The notes below the pieces were generated by a model. That model was not told the origin of the DNA. It did not search any database and was given only the letters and a program-made list of their open reading frames with translations. Positions 12,822 through 25,405 of a stretch of 64,000 bases of DNA are shown one piece after another. Every line of letters starts with the position of its first letter. The stretch's first letter is position 1. The stretch is from Holothuria scabra (lineage: Eukaryota; Echinodermata; Holothuroidea; Aspidochirotida; Holothuriidae), in the NCBI GenBank assembly GCA_037179385.1, contig CM074179.1, forward strand, positions 68,281,806 through 68,345,805. Reading direction: 5' to 3'. Both the position numbers and the translations under genes were made by a program.

Positions 12822-15039
12822 ACGCTTTCCCCTTTTGTCGTCCTTAACATAACCAAATTAAACTAATCATACGCAAATTTAAATTTCCCGCCGTACGACT
12901 AGATTACGCGACGCCACAGCCAACATACACAAACAATTAACTCTTGTGCAGGTCAGTCAAGTGTTTACTACTCACACCAGTGGACCTAGGAATATAAATA
13001 CAAAGGTCCGTAATCCCTGAACCGTGACTGACATCGCACTCAGTAGTTCATGAAAACTGTACGAAACTCTCGACTCATGAATAGTTATAAGCTATACTTG
13101 TGACCTGTGACAGTGATATCTGGTATTACTTACTTTATATTGACACGTTACAGTGCAAACATACGTATTTCTCAGACACTTCTTAAAGTCCTGTGTATAT
13201 TTTATTGTTATTTCACTATTTGTTTGCCAAAGGAAAAATGTTCACATGAATTAGACATAGTCTGTTTCACATCATGATGCGTTATTCCACAAATAACTAT
13301 TCATTTCATTTTAAGATCTCACACCCCTTATAATTTCCCCATGGACTTACACACTAAATTAGCTCCCTTTCGAGGCACCCTTCAAGACACCTATCACTTG
13401 ATAGCTGACAAGTTTGCCTATCATGGCACTGCAAAATTTCCCTACCATGACCGTTTAGATTTTGAGCTAGAAGGACTTAGAGTTTTTGTAGGGTAAACCC
13501 ACCCTAGCCTTTTCACAAAAACGGAAAATCTCCGACATTTGACAGCAAGTTTTTAAACAGTCAAAATCACCATCAATCTCACCCAACTTTTCCACATCCA
13601 CACTCTAGCAAGTACTCCGCTTTCATATTCATGGACTTTCATTACCCAGATGGCAGTTTATCTTGACAAAATTTGGTCAAAACCAGAGCGAAAAGGACCA
13701 CTTCTTTAAGGGTGTGCACTTGACGCTCTAGAACACTACTCTAATGGAGTAATGAGACCTTAAACAACAATGGATTCCTCTCAAGTCTTTCAAATTACAG
13801 GAAAGAAGTAAGAATACTAAACTGCATTACTTCCAATTTCGGTTTGGACTATGCTACTTGCGTTGATTGAAATCTTTATTGTCACTCTGCCGTCTGATAG
13901 TTATGAAGGTTTTCCCCATCATCAAAGATGTAATTTAAGAAAAAAGAATTGTTTGGTTGCGTAAAGCAAGAATATTTACAGAATCTCCATCAATCTACAA
14001 CAAATCATTGTTCCATAATCCATGGCTCAAGATTTCTGTTGGTGTATTGACTGTCATATTATCATTCGTAAGACCGCCCCAAGGAGCGCGCACATCAATG
14101 AGAAGAAGTTTTTAGTTGTTTTCATGCATTTTGTTAACACACATACTTCTTTGCAAATGGGTTTCCAACACCGCTACCCAGTATTTTCTTGATAAAGCTA
14201 CAGGTTCTATTACATTTCAATTATGCTGACCATTCTACAACCATTATCTTCGCAGGAGCCACAAAGTTGAGTGTATTTTTTTAATTCATGTAGGTTTGCG
14301 TTCCACGCATAGCTTCAAAATACGATTGCAAATTTGTGAAAAACATTCCTCCGGGCTCGGAAGACACATCCAAATTTAAGTTAGTTTTGAATAGACGTGA
14401 AACATAACTGCACAGAGTATACCTAACACCGCCATATGAAAATTCGAAATATTTATTAAAATACCTTTATTGCTTTTTGAAGGCTTTGCTAAAGCTCGAA
14501 TCAACTATTAAGTTGTATTAAAAGGCAGGCCAATAGAAAAAAAAATGACCTTAATCCAATTCAGATACCGCTGCAAAGTCAGGGTATTATTCTTTCTTCA
14601 AACAATCCAGACGCCTTTTTTTTCTACTTTTACATTTACCCCAGGAATATAATAGAAAACATCAAAGAGTTTCAAACTTCTAGAAAAAGAACGTTTCGGA
14701 TACATTCAGAATGATGAAATAAGTCCTCAGAATGATGATGAAGTCAGCATTTCCCCCACGTTGATTTCACTCCACTACACCGTTGTTTCTAAATAAATAA
14801 AAAAGAAAACATTACAAATGACTAACATAGAGGTCGGATTTTATGTTAAGAAAAGCATTTACCTATAACTACGCAAAAGGGCGGAGGACCAAATGTTTTT
14901 CTTCTTAACAATTTGTGTGAAAATATATGGTCAAAAGAGTGAAGTTTTTTTTTTTTTTTCAAAATCTACTGAGACGGAAAGCCCGAAAAGTGTACCAGAT
15001 TCTGTGTACAACATTTGTTGCTACCATACCGCAGCCTTA
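12822..15039. other. no gene recognised
   Basis: AT-rich unique-looking sequence. TATAAATACA at 12994-13003 is a TATA-like word but no transcript or exon can be attached to it. Confidence 0.5.
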
Positions 15040-15732
15040 AGGCCCCCATACAACATCAAATTTTTCGTCAATTATTTGATGTCAAATAATTGATATCAAT
15101 TAATTGACGACAAAATTGATCGTGTATGGGGACATTGACGGCGAATTATTTGAATCAATTATTTGAAGCAAATATTTGAAGGACCGAAGTTCTGTTGTTA
15201 TTTTTTGACGGTTCATCCATGAAAGTGACCATCTGTGGGCGAAGCGTCAATATATTGATCAATGATTCATTATCCGTCTGACTGTCGAAGCGACAACATG
15301 GGGGACAAAAAAGGAGATATCGAGCACAAATTCTTGCTGAAAGTCATAGCAACTTACGAATCTTTACCAGAATTATGAAAAATCAAATCCGATGATTATA
15401 TGAATCGACAAGACAAACAAGCTGATGCATACAATGTGTTGCTTCAGAAATAGAAGGAACATATTTCGGAGCGAATCTTGAAGAACTGAAAAAAAAAAGT
15501 TCAACCAATTTTTCGACCATTTCCTCCCCCTACAGTATTTCACTTTGGAGCATCCTCCAAGGCAAGAACAAGTGCCAGTGCGACAGATTCCTTTATTTCG
15601 AAGACTTTGATCAGAATAAAGATTGACATAAAGTTGAAGACAACATTGATCGTGTGTGGGGAACATCAATTATTTGAATCAATTATTTGAAATCAAATAA
15701 TTGACGAAAAATTTGATGGTGTATGGGGGCCT
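15040..15732. mobile_element. PIF/Harbinger-like element with TTA duplications
   Basis: The left end AGGCCCCCATACAACATCAA and the complement of the right end AGGCCCCCATACACCATCAA are inverted repeats that continue for about 40 bases with one or two mismatches. The element is flanked by TTA on both sides (15037-15039 and 15733-15735), the 3-bp target duplication typical of PIF/Harbinger. Sub-terminal regions repeat TCAATTATTTGA words. Inside lies a decayed ORF (see 15298). No DDE transposase is present, so it is a nonautonomous derivative. Confidence 0.8.
15298..15600 (+). pseudogene. decayed MADF/Myb-like DNA-binding ORF
   Basis: From ATG at 15298 the frame reads MGDKKGDIEHKFLLKVIATY, then ESLPEL, a stop, KIKSDDYMNRQDKQADAYNV, then LLQK, a stop, KEHI. 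The pattern (acidic start, LPELW-like word, spaced aromatics) matches the start of MADF domains, which accompany PIF/Harbinger transposases as a second DNA-binding protein. The first stop is TGA where MADF domains usually have Trp (TGG), the second TAG where an aromatic is usual. The rest is broken. Family assignment is inference from the motif and the element around it. Confidence 0.5.
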
Positions 15733-17845
15733 TTATGTTTTTGCCACTAGAGCTTCCCTAAAAAATTTTCTTTTTGACCCGAAGGATTAAGACTGTTGAG
15801 AGCTCTCTGAATTCTGTTTGTATTACAACTTAACCATTTCGGGAGATAACCTCTTACGGGGAAAATCAATTTTAACCCGATGGGGGATTATTTTGTCATG
15901 GGTGGCGCCATTTCCAAATATCTCCCGCGATGCATTGCGATCCTACCGGGTAAATTCAACGGAGATAACGTTCAAAACAGCATTGCGAATTTTATGGATT
16001 TCAGGAAAGAGAAATTTGGGCATTTTAAAAATCTCTGTTGATAGGGGAATAAAACAGCTTTGTCACGTTTGGTTGTTCACCACGCCGTTTTGAGAAATTG
16101 AGCAATTTTGCTACGTTCTTTGTCCTAAGCTTGATTATAGACTCCACGCAGCCGCAAGTTTTGTACACCATTTTTCACTTAAAGGTGTGCAAGTGGGTCG
16201 TGCCAACACTTATGTTTGTAAATACGTAGTTGAAGGTCCATGGTGATTTCGGTGTGTATGTCTAAACTATTACCTCACAATTGAATATACACACATTTAT
16301 TAAACAATTCGACGACTGAGAAGAGGTAGACACTAAGTGCTCATAAGTATTCATACCGTTGAGACATACAAATTTTCCCCAATCAGGGTAATACTCATTT
16401 TCTTCCGAAAGCAGTCATCTCCCGAACTGTTGATGGATCTTTATAAATACTAGGTAGTAAAGTAATAGATCGCCACTGTTTCAAATACACGCTATCTTCA
16501 ATTGACTTTGGTGTAAGTGTCATGATATTACCAGATAATGTGATGGAAGTGAAACTTTTTTGTAGCAATGATGTAGTGCTTTAGAGGCCTGAAAATGTTT
16601 TTCAGATCACGTTGAAAGGAAAATTAAGGTGCAGTTAAGGCCAATTCAGGCCAATAAAGGTGCAATTTGCAATTACAACACAATTTGCACGAACAACTTC
16701 GATTATAAGAGAACAATGTCCAAAAATAATAAACCTGTTAATGGTAAATTAAGCATAACGTTTGACACAACATTGGTTGATTAAGGAGATTTCAAAGAAA
16801 TCCTGAAGAACATGTCACAAAGTGCTCGTGTGATATAAGTCACGATTATTATGCGCTCCGAATGGCCAGTTATCATATAAAACAGTTTACAGTGTAGTGT
16901 GTATTTAAAAATATTTTTCAACTGCTTTATTTATTATACATGTTTCAGTGACTTTGAAAAGTAAAATAAGGAAGGGTAAAAAATCTCTAACCATCAAAAA
17001 GTCCAGCATTTTGAATTACGAATTTTAAGATTTTCCTTGAATGATTCTGTTTAACTGACAATTTCTGGTGATTTGTACGTGCATTAACTTCCCCTTTACC
17101 ATCTGTATTTAAGATCATTCATATGTTTTGTTTATTATAAATCGCCCGTCACAAACATTTTTAGGCATCATGAAAGAGTAAATAAAGCCATGTGTATGTT
17201 TTGTTTATAATAAATCGTCCGTTACAAACAATGTTAGGTACCCCAAAAAGAGTATATACTCAGAAAATACTTAGTTTGTTCTAAGTTATTTACGTTTTAG
17301 AGATGTACCTACATAACCTATGGCTTACATTGGCTTAATTCATTAGTTAAAAACCTAACTCAAATTTTATATCGGCTTTTATAGGGAAATATCAAATTGT
17401 CATAAAGTTTAATATGGCCATATGAAGCCAGATATTAATCTCAATACAGGCATCTTGATACCTGATACCTTACATCAAGTTTAATATGGCCATATCAAGC
17501 CAGATATAACTTGCAATTTTACACGTAGTTTATGAATGCAATATACCGAGTAAAACCGCTAGTTTTTGGTAGTCCGAGATAATCTGGCATCTTGCAGGGT
17601 CTGAAACTCTAAACCTGATTTGCGCAAAATCCCAATGTGGGACGATTGGCTACATTACATAAGTGGATGCTTTATGAAGCACTGCCAATTTAAAAAAAAA
17701 CAAGCCTTTTGGCTTGCTTGGTCTGTAAGTCAACCGTATTTTTACTGTTAAAATCGGGGTGCTGTTTGATACCCCTGATGAGCTTAATGATTTACTTTCA
17801 CAAGGTAAGCTGACATTTGAATTGTATTCCCAGAGGTGTAGTATG
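15733..17845. other. no gene; two small direct duplications
   Basis: Noncoding AT-rich DNA. Two local duplications are visible: ATGTTTTGTTTATTATAAAT with CCGT-ACAAACA following (about 17124 and 17196), and TTAATATGGCCATAT followed by AAGCCAGATAT (about 17410 and 17480). Confidence 0.5.
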
Positions 17846-19203
17846 TTGCTTTGTTTTTGCACCAGCAGTGTGGAGAGGTTGGCAGTGTTTCGGCAACTGT
17901 TTCTATTTATCTAGGCCGTGGAACTAATAAAACAAAAATTGTATTAACGTGTTACAACTCTCGTGTAACAAAAATGTGGTAGAATTGTATTGTTATAGTC
18001 ACCTAAAAGTGTCCATAATCCTGTTAATGAACATTGTTTCCGCAGATAAGAGCCCCACATTCCTACCGGTCTACAGTCATGGACAAAACTGTCGGAGCAC
18101 TTTACCGTAATGTTCTTTGATCTCAGTTAGCAGGCTAACATACCCTCCCCCCCCCCCCGTGTTAAATCTAAAAGAATGGCTCTCTTCTCTTAAAAACGTA
18201 GGAGTGGTAAATATTGGAAAGGGAGGGGGTCTCAGTGCGTTTGGTCCAAGACTGAATCATGGGCAAAACTGTTGGTACACTCTGCCAATATTGTGTAATC
18301 TCATATAGTAGGCTAAGATGAACCCCCTACTTTCCCTGCAAATGGTGCGTCTAACAGAGAGCCTAAAATCATAACAGTGGTCAACAATGGAAAGGTAGGG
18401 GTGTTCCAACGAGTTTTGCCAAAAATAGAGTTCCTAGTTATAACGACAATGGATAGTTCTACATACCTATGTGCGAGTATCAATACTTGGAACAGGACAG
18501 GCGGTACATTGAACGTGGTGGTATGATTGCCCTTTTGTGTTATGAGTGTTATATGATCTGACATAACCGATTTCCCTTCATGAATACGCATCAAATGAAC
18601 TATAAATGGGACGAGGCATAACGTTCCATAATGATCGTAAGGAAATTGCAACTTTTATTGCATATTTGTGATTCATTTTTTGAAAAGAGAAAACGTGCCG
18701 AAAGCTTTGTAAGAGTTGTTTGATCGCAGTATTTCCCCTAAACACACAACGCGGACTGTACTATGCAACACCATGTGGCTAATACCATGTGGCCAACCGA
18801 AATGTATAGAGAGCAGTGATCACTTCAAACCAAGCACTTATTGAAACCAGTGAAGTTTAAATAAGCAAAACAGTAACCTTACATGTCTTTTTACGGCCTA
18901 GTTAACAAGACAAACGTTCGAGCAAAATATATCTTGAACAGCGTATTTCATAACGTTTATAATTAGTTCAGAAGATGAGGGACCATTAATATCATAGAAA
19001 AGGTAATTAGTCGTTGGTGTACAACTTATCTGGCGAAAACACGCCGACGGCATGAGCAACTTTAATTTCGTATAGCGCCGCCTATTTTACCAATTTTGGA
19101 TTTTGGACCATCCCTTCCATCTGTGACACTTTTATCGCACATCGGAAATATCATTATTCCATTGCAAAGGACAAACCAAACGAAAGTTATTGGTTGCAAA
19201 TGC
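17846..19203 (+). repeat. tandem duplication, copy A
   Basis: This ~1.36-kb block is repeated immediately downstream (19204 onward). Shared landmarks in the same order include GGCAGTGTTTC, GTTACAACTCTCGTGTAACA, GCAGATAAGAGCC, GGACAAAACTGTC, ACCAAGCACTTATTGAAA, GCAAAACAGTAACC and GCGCCGCCTATTTT. Divergence is moderate, so the duplication is not recent. No coding function is apparent. Confidence 0.85.
18077..18432 (+). repeat. nested ~180-bp duplication in copy A
   Basis: Two units, starting TCATGGACAAAACTGT at 18077 and TCATGGGCAAAACTGT at 18257, share TAATCTCA/GATCTCA, TTAGCAGGCTAA or its variant, AGTGGTAAA/AGTGGTCAA and a G-rich block before CGAGTTTTG. The equivalent pair in copy B is at 19437-19780. 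Confidence 0.7.
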
Positions 19204-19944
19204 TTTTGCACAAGCAGTTTGGAGACGTTGGCAGTGTTTCAGCGACTGTTTCTATTTGTCTAGGCCCTGGAAAAATAAAACCAAAATTTTATGAAAATGT
19301 TACAACTCTCGTGTAACAAAAATGTGGTAGAATCATATTGTTAAAGTCACCTAAAAGGTGTGTATAATCCTGTAACTGAACATTTTTTTCGGCAGATAAG
19401 AGCCATACATTACTACCATCCTGCAATCATGGACAAAACTGTCTGGAAATTTTACCACACTGTTCTTTAATCTCAGTTAGCAGGTTAACATGAACTCCCC
19501 ATCCCCAGTTTCAAATATAACAGAACGGCTCTTTTCCGTAAATAACATAGAATGGGTAAACATTGAAAGAGGAGCCGGTTCCAGCGAGTTTTGTCCAAGA
19601 CTGAACCATGGGCGATATTGTTGGGACACTGTGCATAATTTTGGATAATCTCATATAGCAGGCCAAAATGAACCCCTGCTTTTTCTGCAAATGTTGTGTC
19701 TAACAGAGTTTAAAAGCATAACAGTGGTCAACAATGGAAGGGGGGGGGGGTCCCAACGAGTTTTTTCAAAGAATGTAGTTCCTAGCTGTTACTTCAACAA
19801 ATAGAACTACATACCCATGTGCGAGTATCAATACTTGAAACAGAACAGGTGGTACATTGAAAGTGGTGGTATGATTGTCGTTTTGTGTAATGATCTGAAG
19901 AAACCGGTCTCCCTTCATGACTATGCACAAAATGAACTGTGAAC

Positions 19945-20244
19945 ATTAGGCTAACTCTTCCGATGCTTCAAAAACCTGGATTTTAAGGCCTTTTTCAGGG
20001 TTTTTGCCACTTCATAAATTGCTCATTAAGACTCCCTGGCCCAGTGGACCATGAAATTGCAGATAGTGTGCCTGAAGACTCTTCTCCATAAAGACATAGT
20101 GTGACTACATAAGGTAGCTTTGTGCTGTTATCTCAGTGTAGTCAGTCAATGAGCAGAGTGGTCAGTAGGAGCTGAAAGCATTATTCACACTTAAGCAACC
20201 GTGAAGGTGCTATATGAAGATCATCGGGCTAGATTTCATCTTGG
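19945..20244. other. ~300-bp copy-B-specific segment
   Basis: In copy A the words ATGAACTATAAAT and GGGACGAGGCATAACGTT are adjacent, whereas copy B has about 300 extra bases between them. No terminal repeats or ORF are visible, so it is either an insertion in B or a deletion in A. Confidence 0.5.
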
Positions 20245-20649
20245 GGACGAGGCATAACGTTCGGTAATGATCGTGAGGATATTGTTGTTTCATACTGTCC
20301 ATACTTGTTATCTGCGGCATATTTGTAATTCATATTTTGAAAAGAGAAAACGTACCGAAAGCTTTGTAAGAGTTATTTGATGGCAATATTTCCCCTTAAC
20401 ACACAACGCGGACTATAGGATGCAATACTATGTGGCCAACGGAAATGTGTAGAGCGTAGTGCTCACTTCAAACCAAGCACTTATTGAAAGCCAGTGAAGT
20501 CTAAATAAGCAAAACAGTAACCATACATGTCTTTTTACTGCCTAGTTAACACGACACACGTCCCGAGCAAAATACATCTGGGAAAGCTTATTTCATGCCG
20601 TTTATAATTAGTTCAGAAGAATAGGACCTATTAATATCATACAAAAGGT

Positions 20650-22415
20650 TTTTTTTATTATTTACTCACTCAATGAAGATACTACTTTACAAAAAGGATA
20701 TTAACAATAAACGCAAAAGTCACAGGAGAAAATAAAAACGTAAAGGAAAGAAAACATTACCCCTAACTACAGTCTTAACAGATCATACCATGGCAGCCAA
20801 ACTTTATCCCATCCCTCATTCATATTTTTATTAAAAGTAAATTTTTGTATAAGGAAGTAATCTTTCAAAAATACCCGCAGACCGTGAACAGAAGGAGTAG
20901 ACTTTGCTACCTTACTTTTAAAAATATAAAACTTAACTGGAATAATAATTAAATTAAACATTTGATCACGGTTACAGCCTAATATTAACAGAATAACATC
21001 ATGAGTATCTAGTTCTATTTCTGCATTTACCAAATGGGAGCGGAGAAACTCCCATAAAGAACGGGCATATGGACAATACACAAAAGAATGTACTATGGTA
21101 TCTAAGGCGTATTGGCATTTACTACATTGATTAGATTCTACTGCGGATATATTATGGAGGTAGACATTTGTAGGAACAAGACGGTGAATAATTCTATACT
21201 GGAACCACCTTATCTTTATATCATTGGTACATCTAAAGGGAATAGAGCAGTACAGTGACCACATTACATCTGAAATAATTACATCCAACTTTTCACGCCA
21301 CTTAAGAAGGGATTTATTTGTTACTGCTGAAGCTGAATTTACCCATGGAATTTATTACACAATAAAAATTATTAACAGGTTCTATAAGTCTGCAGTTCGA
21401 AGATTTGAAAAATTCATTCCATGCAGATTTATGGCAGAAACAGGCCCATGGTACTCAAGAAAATTTGAACGTAGATTACACTTCACCTGAAAATCTTCGA
21501 AGCTGTAAAAATCACCATTACTTGAAATCAAGTCGTTGATACAATAAATACCCTTTGAGATCCAGTGGCGGTTAAACACGGGATTATCATCAATTCTAAC
21601 TAAACTATTGTTCCAAATCGGTTGAAGGAGAATAATATTTTTATCATTGACAAAAGTAAGAAGCTGAACAAGATAGTGCTGAAATGCGTAAAATGCGTTT
21701 TTCCAAAAAGGATTTAAAATACTGTCACCAGCTTCTTTGAAAAAATAATCTCCATTTTTAAACATATCACCTATAGTGAACCCATATTTACTAAGATACC
21801 ATGCACTGAAACAATTTTTGCCGTATTGCTGTCGAATAGACGACATACACATGTAACTTTCAGAGCAATAATATGCTTAAAAATATCTATCATTTTCAGA
21901 CCACCATCCTCATACTCACATATAACCTGCTTCCTGCTAATACGATCCGGTTTATCATTCCAAATAAAGTTAAAGAATAGTAAATTTATTTCATTCAACA
22001 ATTCTTTTGGTGGGTCAGGAAGAGATAGCAGGTAATAGTTTAAATGAGGTAAAATAATAGATTTTAATACAGTTATTCTTCCTAACGTGGAAATATTCCG
22101 CTTTGACCACGTATAAACCAATCGTTTCATTTTTTCCAGAGCAATCGTATAATTAATCGAAATCATTCTAGGTAAATCAGTGTTAAACATAATGCCCAAT
22201 AACTTAAAGTCATCACCTTCATTCCAACGGAAATTTCCGACCTTCCTGAAAATATTTGAAGAACCTCTTAGAGTGCCAATTCCTACTAAAATAGATTTCT
22301 CGGAATTAACTTTCAAACCAGACATATTGCCAAATTGTTCAAGTGTATCTACAGCACTTTTTAACGTTTGGACAGAGCCGTCAAGAAAAAAACGTTGTAT
22401 CGTCGGCATATTGGG
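20650..22415 (-). mobile_element. 5'-truncated LINE, reverse transcriptase 3' half
   Basis: Read on the minus strand, the element begins at the catalytic YADD box (about 22407-22396). It continues through palm and thumb motifs (GLKVNSEKS, FKLLGIMFN, RITVLKSIILPHLNYYLLSL, FIWNDKPDRISRKQVICEYE) to a C-terminal CCHC finger (CSKC, 8 residues, H, 4 residues, C) like the zf-RVT region of L1-type LINEs. The stop is at 20767, followed by a short 3' UTR and an A-rich tail (TTTTTT on the plus strand at 20650). It is dead: the frame breaks just after YADD at a run of seven T, again near 21771-21852, and in-frame stops lie near 21340-21390. TCATACAAAAGGT (20637-20649) and TCATAGAAAAGGT (22416-22428) form a 13-bp target-site duplication. 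Confidence 0.92.
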
Positions 22416-22630
22416 TCATAGAAAAGGTAATTAGTCCTTGGTGTACAACTTACCTGTCGAAAACACGCCAACGACAAAAGCAAATCTAATTTCGTATGGC
22501 GCCGCCTATTTTTACCGATTTTAAATTTTGCACCATCCCTTACATCTGTGAAACTTTTATCGCAAATCGGAAATGTCATTATTCCGTTGCAAACGACAAA
22601 CATACGAAAATTGTTGATCGCAAATGTTGA

Positions 22631-25185
22631 ATGTTAAAAATTATCGATGGGACAAAGAAGGAGATGTTAGGGGATAACAAGAACGATGTATGAAAAGTTT
22701 TGCAATAGCCTACATCAGAATTGTGTTTACTAACTCAAAGCACGGTCCAACGTTAAATGAAAAATGTACCACTAGCTACAAAATAAGTAAACAGAAGAGC
22801 AGAACGAGAAGACCAACTGACTCGTGATTTAATGATTTAATGATTAAAATCCAGCATGTAGTACCAGGATCTTAACATGCTTATTCAAAATAGTGTTGCT
22901 GGGAAGTTAAGTTTTGTTCTTGTTTTCTTTTTAGGGAGTGCACTCTCGACACGCCTTCGGCTTTTAGTTGCATTTCCTACCACTCTCATTTTACCTTCTG
23001 TAATTTTGTTGAGCTATGTCATTGTATATAATGGAGTGCGGTGAAACAAATATATGAATTGAAATATATATAATGATAGGAAAATACATATTTTTGAGAA
23101 CCGATATCCGAGACTTGTCTTGTTTGTGGGTATCCTCTCTTTCCCGATATAACTCCCTCACGTCAATTGTATTCACACATAAAATTATCATTGTGCCACC
23201 TACACCTGTTACATATTGGTAACCATGCTCTCTAACTGATTGTATAATGAGGTTTTATCTCTCAATACATGGTTATATATTCCAATGATATGCCTATAGC
23301 AGTCTCGCAACAAAGAAACATCAGTGAATCTCGGATAAGTTCCGCGGTGCAGTCCAACAAATACAGAAGTCAATAGGAAATCTTTCTCTTTTAACTAAAA
23401 ACATTTAGAATAAGTCTAAATAGAGTTAAATTAAATCTGTTCGTTTTGAACAAGTGGCCAATCGAACGTCCGATTGTTCACTAATTCCACTCGTTTAGAT
23501 CTAATTTTATATATTTTAAATGTGTCGCTTCAAGAGAGTTCCCCACAGTTCTCAGTTATCAGGGTTCTTCCTTGCAGAATTTTTTGAGCATGTTTCCTAA
23601 CTCATCTCCTTATGTCACTAGTATATTTTAAGCAGGTACTAAGTCTTACCTCCTAAATTCTGACATTTTAACGTCTCTTTACGTACTTCACTCTTTGCCT
23701 TTGTTAGTGAAATAGTATTAAAAACTGTCTTGCATACCTTTGTTTAACAATGGTCGGCAAAATTTCATTTAACGTCTAAGATTGTAGACAGAGCAACACA
23801 GGTGCTTTGAACATTGTTAGTCGCAATTGATATGATGACATATAATTTGCACTAGAATAAGCTGGGAAACTGTTTCAGGGTCTGCACGCCATGTCTAGAT
23901 CTATATAAAACAGTAGCACTTTCCAATTTCACGGGTACACTACAACCAGTGTTAACATTGTCTCTATAATCTGTCAGATGGTCTTTTATTAATTTTGCTA
24001 TAATTACGCAATGGGGGAACAAGGTATTAAACAGCAAATAGACCACAACCATTGATTTCGATGAATACCACAGTAAACAAGATTTATTTTATTTTGTTAT
24101 CTTATTTCAGCAAGCTCAAAATATTGCCGTCCTCTGAGCACGGACAAAAATATCTATCACTGCAAGTACATTAGTGATAATGAGCAGGTTACTCAATGTC
24201 AAACACGCAACATGTAAATCATTTATCTACCGACTTCTCTGTTCTGTTAATATTCAACTATCACCTATTAAGGTTTGACGAGTTTCTCTTTCGATTTCGT
24301 TAAGAATAATAACTACAATAATTATAATAAAAACAATTAACCTTAACTGAGGAAGTGCAAACGGACGAGTACCAGCCTCTCTTTTCATGAAGTTTACATA
24401 TGCACGTAGATAGTTTCAAGATATGTTGTCTGTAACCTTAGTTGAGCTGACCACTCTAAAAATTCATTCCGCTTCTAATCGTCCGGACTTTTGCGCAACC
24501 TGTGTTCGAGGTAAGGGTTGTTCAAATTGCTATGCTGTCTCAAAGTTTAACACAACTTTTTGACGTACTTTTCATAAATGTAATGACTTTTGACTATATT
24601 GAAATTCTTTGCTTGTTACTTCAATCAAACTTTTTGAACACGCAACCATTAGCGTGAGAATCGTCCTAAGCAAACTCTTGTAGTTTTATTACTTTATTTT
24701 TGGCTTTCCTTTTTTCTTTCCACTGACAATACTATTTGAACAAGTTTATATTTATAATTGTTGATAAACAAAAGTAATAGTTTTCAAGTTTTCATAAAAG
24801 AGAAGAATTAACACTCTTCTCGAACCGTTTTGCTTTCCGTTACATACAAATATTTTAAATTTATTTCTACAAGCTTCCTTGTTTGCGATGAGTTTGTCAG
24901 AAAGCTTCCTGTTATTTTCGTTTAACCTTTTCGTATCACTTGCTGCCTTTTAGTGATAATACAAATACACACTTTTAAAATGCAACCAGTTAGAGTGTAT
25001 ATATATATACATATATAAATATATATAAATGAAAGAAATGTTCCCATATGTCCAAAACGTAATCGGTTCTCCTCCATACTATATATACGTAAGAAATAAA
25101 GTTCAAAGATGGGAGATATGAAGTCTTGAAATCTACTCTGAGCTGCACTGAAGAGACCTAACAAGGTCGAAACAGTACTGTCTGC
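22631..25185. other. no gene recognised
   Basis: AT-rich DNA without exon-like structure or domain motifs. Confidence 0.5.

Positions 25186-25405
<220 letters not shown>

Larger units (their letters stand above)
19204..22630 (+). repeat. tandem duplication, copy B, interrupted
   Basis: Second copy of the 17846-19203 block. It is longer because a LINE fragment (20650-22415) sits inside it and because about 300 bases at 19945-20244 have no counterpart in copy A. After the LINE, similarity resumes with GAAAAGGTAATTAGTC and ends near TCGCAAATG at 22620. Confidence 0.85.
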
